A stretch of 64,000 bases of DNA. Source: Morinoia aosen. Lineage: Eukaryota > Arthropoda > Malacostraca > Amphipoda > Talitridae. Shown in pieces: positions 61,070 through 64,000 of the stretch. The position numbers and the translations under genes are program-made. Within the stretch, counting starts at the first letter, position 1. Each line of letters opens with the position of its first letter. The DNA lies in assembly GCA_030386875.1 (NCBI GenBank), contig CM059578.1, positions 24,971,009 to 25,035,008 on the forward strand. Reading direction: 5' to 3'. Under the pieces are notes generated by a model, which was not told where the DNA came from, ran no database searches, and was given only the letters and a program-made list of their open reading frames with translations.

Positions 61070-63527
61070 TTAATTATCTCCACCATTGGCGTCTGCTAGA
61101 GGGGGCAGTTGATCTTCTTCGTGAACTTCATCGTTGTCCTCGTCGCGGAGAGGTTCTCTGTGAGCAATGAAAAGAAGTTGAGAGCGGTCATGGTGCATGT
61201 ATGTAGAATTTCCGTTTCACGAGATGTGAGTGAAGGCAACGTGGGTAGTTCATGATTAGGATATAAGAAAGTTGTAGGCTCCCTTGACCACGACAAAGAT
61301 GTTCGAAGAGAGGAAGGGGGAAGGCAACATTGATTTAGTATGGAGTTGAGGGAACGCGGAATCTATGCACAAGGTTCATAGAAACAGTGAGGTAAGAAAG
61401 AAGTACGTGAAACCAGAAAAATTTCAAGAAGAACGTAGTAGGTGCTGACAAAACAGGACATGATTGAATTGGAAAAGATGGTTCGTAACATAACAAAAAG
61501 TTCAACTTCAAAAGAAAGCCTACCTAACCTTTAGTTCGGGCCCTCACATAGTCGCCCTGGGAGCGCTAATTCCGGTAGATACAACAGGTGTATCTCCCCG
61601 AGGGGCGTGGAACTTACCGAAAACGAGGGAACTCTTCATCCACGAAGTTCGCACCCCTGCGCCGCCTTTCAATGGGTTGGGGTCGGAGGTCCCGAGGCAC
61701 CGGAGCAGCATCGCCGTTGAAGATGGGGGCCCCAGCGAGGCGGTCTCGGGGTTTTAGATATGTGATGTGTATTTTTTTGGTGTTTGTATCTTGTGCCCGC
61801 TTATACCAGCCTGCTATTATCCAAGGCGTGATATTTTCCTTATAGAAGGTCAGGGTTCTGTTGACCGATGGCTTCAGCCTTGCATGGTTGAATGCAGCAG
61901 CGCGGGACTGTAAGTATATAGGAACAAGATATAATTATTCAATGGCGTAAGAATGATTAATGTTCTACGAGCCTAAGGAGTACATAGTGTTGATAGGAAA
62001 GGGAACGCAATAGGTAAGCGTGTATTATATTAGAGTAGCATATTCTGAGATGTGTCGAAGGTATTAGGGAGCACGTGATGTTATTGAAGATATTGATGTC
62101 AAGTTATGATTGGATTTGCTTTTAACGTATTGTCATGTAAAGAATGGTCATACCCAAATTTGGAATTGAAGCTAGTGCTATAAGTAGACTAAGTAGATGA
62201 TGTTATTACCGATAGTAGCCTGTTGTTCACGAAGAAGGCGGACGTCGTAGCGCTCCTGAAACCGACCATAGTGATGTCCTTATTCTCTACGGACACTGAG
62301 CAGTCGAGAACCCTTCCTGATGATGAGGATGGTGAGGGAACGGTCAGAAAGCTGGGACATGGGTCTTCGTGTTTGTGGTAGGAGTCGCAGAATGAGGAGA
62401 GACATGCGCTTAATAATTTTGGGAAGTGAATTTTAACATTGAGTGATGAAATGAGGAAAGATTTGATGATAGTTTTCCCACTATCTACTATGATTTCGTC
62501 CATTCTAAACCTATCTGGCATAGATGCCGATGGCACTAAAGGTTCTTGTGTGTATAGTAGGGGGACGTCAAGAATTCGTTGGCCAGTGTAGGTTGCGTCA
62601 AGGATGGTGATTTCTTGACCGTAGAATTGTTTCTCTCGCAGCATGCAGAATGTTCTTTCAGTGTCTTTGAAATTCTTCGTGAGCATGTAGAAATCATCGC
62701 CCGTGCTGAGGTCTCTGAAAAGGGAGAGCATTTCTTGAGATGCAAGTGATGGTTCAAATGTATGTGAAACGAGATCTGTGTCTCGGAGAATTAGTAGATG
62801 TGTTTATGCATCTTCAAGAAATTGTAGAGTTGGAAACTGATGAAACTGTTAATATTTTCGATATGATGATTTATTGGAATTAGAGTGACTGAAATGAAGA
62901 CGAGTTCAGTTTTAGTTCATGAATGAATAGCGTACTTCCGACATTCTTAAATGGAAGTTTTGGCACTGTGAAGTGATAATTTTCGTATGTTTCTACGTTC
63001 GTAATGTAATTCAGGAGTTATATGGGAAACTGACCTGCAGAAAATCAATCTGTGATAAGGGACGCCGGCATCTTTTCCGGTGTATTTCAAAGTCTTGCCA
63101 TCTTTTTTGAATGCCTTAATGCTCATGATGATCGCAGTCAGTCTTTTATCCTCCAGGTCTTGTCCTTCGATTACATTTCTGACACTCGTTTGAGTGACGT
63201 GTTCCTGGAAGGGGAACGTTAAGGCTTCATCCATTCTCCCGTCAGTTACGAGTTCGTACATCATCTGTAATGATATGAAACGTGTTAGAAGAATGAATGC
63301 AATCATTTGAAGAAGGAAAGTAATGTGTAATGAATGAAATCGGTTCTAATGGCAATTCGCAACTTACAAACGATCTTCCGATGGAAATGTAAACAATATT
63401 GTGGGTGGACGAGGTTTAAGTGAAGATTGTATATAGATAATATTTATACGGTTCATTGAAATGTCAGAAATGAGATTCCGAGGAAACTTACATTTGCGGC
63501 TATGAAGTATTTGCCTCTTCTTGATAT
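61070..63527 (-). CDS. Spliced gene of unknown function, 5' end unresolved (at least 382 aa)
   Basis: Five exons join in frame on the minus strand: 63527-63492, 63264-63035, 62714-62210, 61907-61618 and 61157-61070 (TAA at 61072-61070). All four introns (227, 320, 302 and 460 bp) are GT-AG. Each junction keeps phase, including two that split an arginine codon (AG|A, CG|A). That agreement over 1.1 kb is strong evidence for a real, intact gene. The product begins ISRRGKYFIAAN, has GKTLKYTGKDAGVPYHRLIF (about residues 66-85), a long central region without recognisable motifs, PWIIAGWYKRAQ, a basic IERRRRG patch and an acidic tail (EDNDEVHEEDQLPPLAD). I see no signal peptide, membrane span or known fold. 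A possible earlier exon ends at 63675 (FPTQWYDTE, donor GAG|GTATC) in the right phase, but its own start was not found, so the gene may begin beyond the window. Confidence 0.8.
61305..61617 (-). repeat. Dispersed repeat, copy 8 (inverted, inside intron)
   Basis: On the minus strand it reads GGGCCCGAACTAAAGG, TTAGGTAGG, CAGCACCTACTACGTTCTTC and CCATACTAAAT in family order. It fills most of the last intron of the minus-strand gene and extends up to, or into, that intron's 5' splice site. Confidence 0.75.
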
Positions 63528-64000
63528 CTGGGGGGGAAATGGACAAAAAGGAATTAGTGCACTAGGAATATAATGTGGTAAGATATTGAAAACGCAATAT
63601 CCCTTTTTGGGGAAACATGACAACGACAGTGAGTGATTAAAATGGTATTCAATTTGAGTGAAGACAGTTGATACCTCTGTATCGTACCATTGCGTTGGAA
63701 AGTGACGATGGAACACAACAGACCATGTGTGTAAATGATGTTTGAATATTTTAATTTGTTAGTAATACAATATGTAAGCGCGTACAATTCAGTGTTTGTA
63801 TGAGGAAGAGAATATGAACGTAAATGGTTGAAAGAATTTCCACTGAATAGTGAAGACAGCAATGTCATGTAATTGTATGACGAAATGACGAATTGATGTT
63901 ACCTAGAGTGGTACGTCTTTTAATGTAGAAAGATATAGGTAAGAAATGAGTGACTTAACGTCAATATGACATGTTCGTAATCGTGACGTTATACAATAAA
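63528..64000. other. Right edge; probable 5' part of the minus-strand gene
   Basis: One candidate exon end at 63675 (minus strand). Nothing else can be supported. The frames at 63453-63716 and 63554-63868 run across the predicted intron. Confidence 0.4.

Noticed and set aside
62715-62820. Extending the 505-bp exon upstream to the ATG at 62731
   Set aside because: The pyrimidine-rich acceptor ending at 62715 keeps phase with the previous exon; the upstream AG sites do not.
1-64000. tRNA or rRNA genes
   Set aside because: No cloverleaf with B-box-like GTTCGAATC or rRNA-like stretch was seen on reading; a tRNAscan run would be decisive.

Overview
This is an AT-rich eukaryotic nuclear window, probably from an arthropod and most likely an insect. 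The evidence is GT-AG introns with pyrimidine-rich acceptors, a TATA-type promoter, an animal-style Helitron-like replicase/helicase, and scattered TTAGGTTAGG-like tracts. The insect placement is inference. Genes are sparse: I can support one giant intronless gene (39871-48396, +) and one multi-exon gene (61070-63527, -). There is also a cluster of small exon-like modules (48.7-57 kb, +) that looks like repeated signal-peptide and small-peptide exons. Almost everything else is repeat.

Layout. 1-38.5 kb is a mosaic of nested segmental duplications. One long block occurs at 1-6250, 8757-13781 (partial), 21259-21470 (fragment) and 23427-32695, with older diverged copies at 32.7-38.5 kb. Inside it are a field of about 160-bp monomers with a recurring core (CTATAACTCGTTAAATAC) on both strands, and a 280-bp satellite present as 3 units in one block copy and 14 in another. 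Cutting into the mosaic are a roughly 1.03-kb tandem duplication (13.8-15.6 kb), a compositionally different island (15.8-18.5 kb) and a MITE-like element with terminal inverted repeats (21471-22018). A dispersed repeat of about 300 bp occurs at least eight times.

38.5-48.4 kb holds the large gene. It encodes a 2841-residue Helitron-type Rep/helicase with N-terminal CCHC zinc knuckles, HUH and two-tyrosine Rep motifs, a Pif1-like helicase, a GIY-YIG-like segment and a ubiquitin-interacting motif near the C-terminus. It has a TATA box about 50 bp upstream and an uninterrupted frame, so it looks recently active or under selection, in contrast to the eroded repeats around it.

48.7-57.1 kb holds two sets of tandem units. 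The first is four units of about 430 bp, each with a leucine-rich signal-peptide-like exon ending at a splice donor. The second is four units of about 950 bp with paired exon-like modules A and B. Further B copies lie at 6.4 and 50.85 kb. A 51-nt hairpin occurs at 6852 and 57420, with a paired substitution between the copies.

57.5-64 kb is mostly featureless sequence, a dispersed repeat, a 359-bp tandem duplication and the spliced minus-strand gene of unknown function.

Across the window the + strand is strongly G-rich over C (by eye about three to one or more on lines I counted) and T-rich. This holds even in an intron of the minus-strand gene, so it is not simply transcriptional. The skew makes stop codons rarer on the minus strand and produces many meaningless minus-strand open frames.
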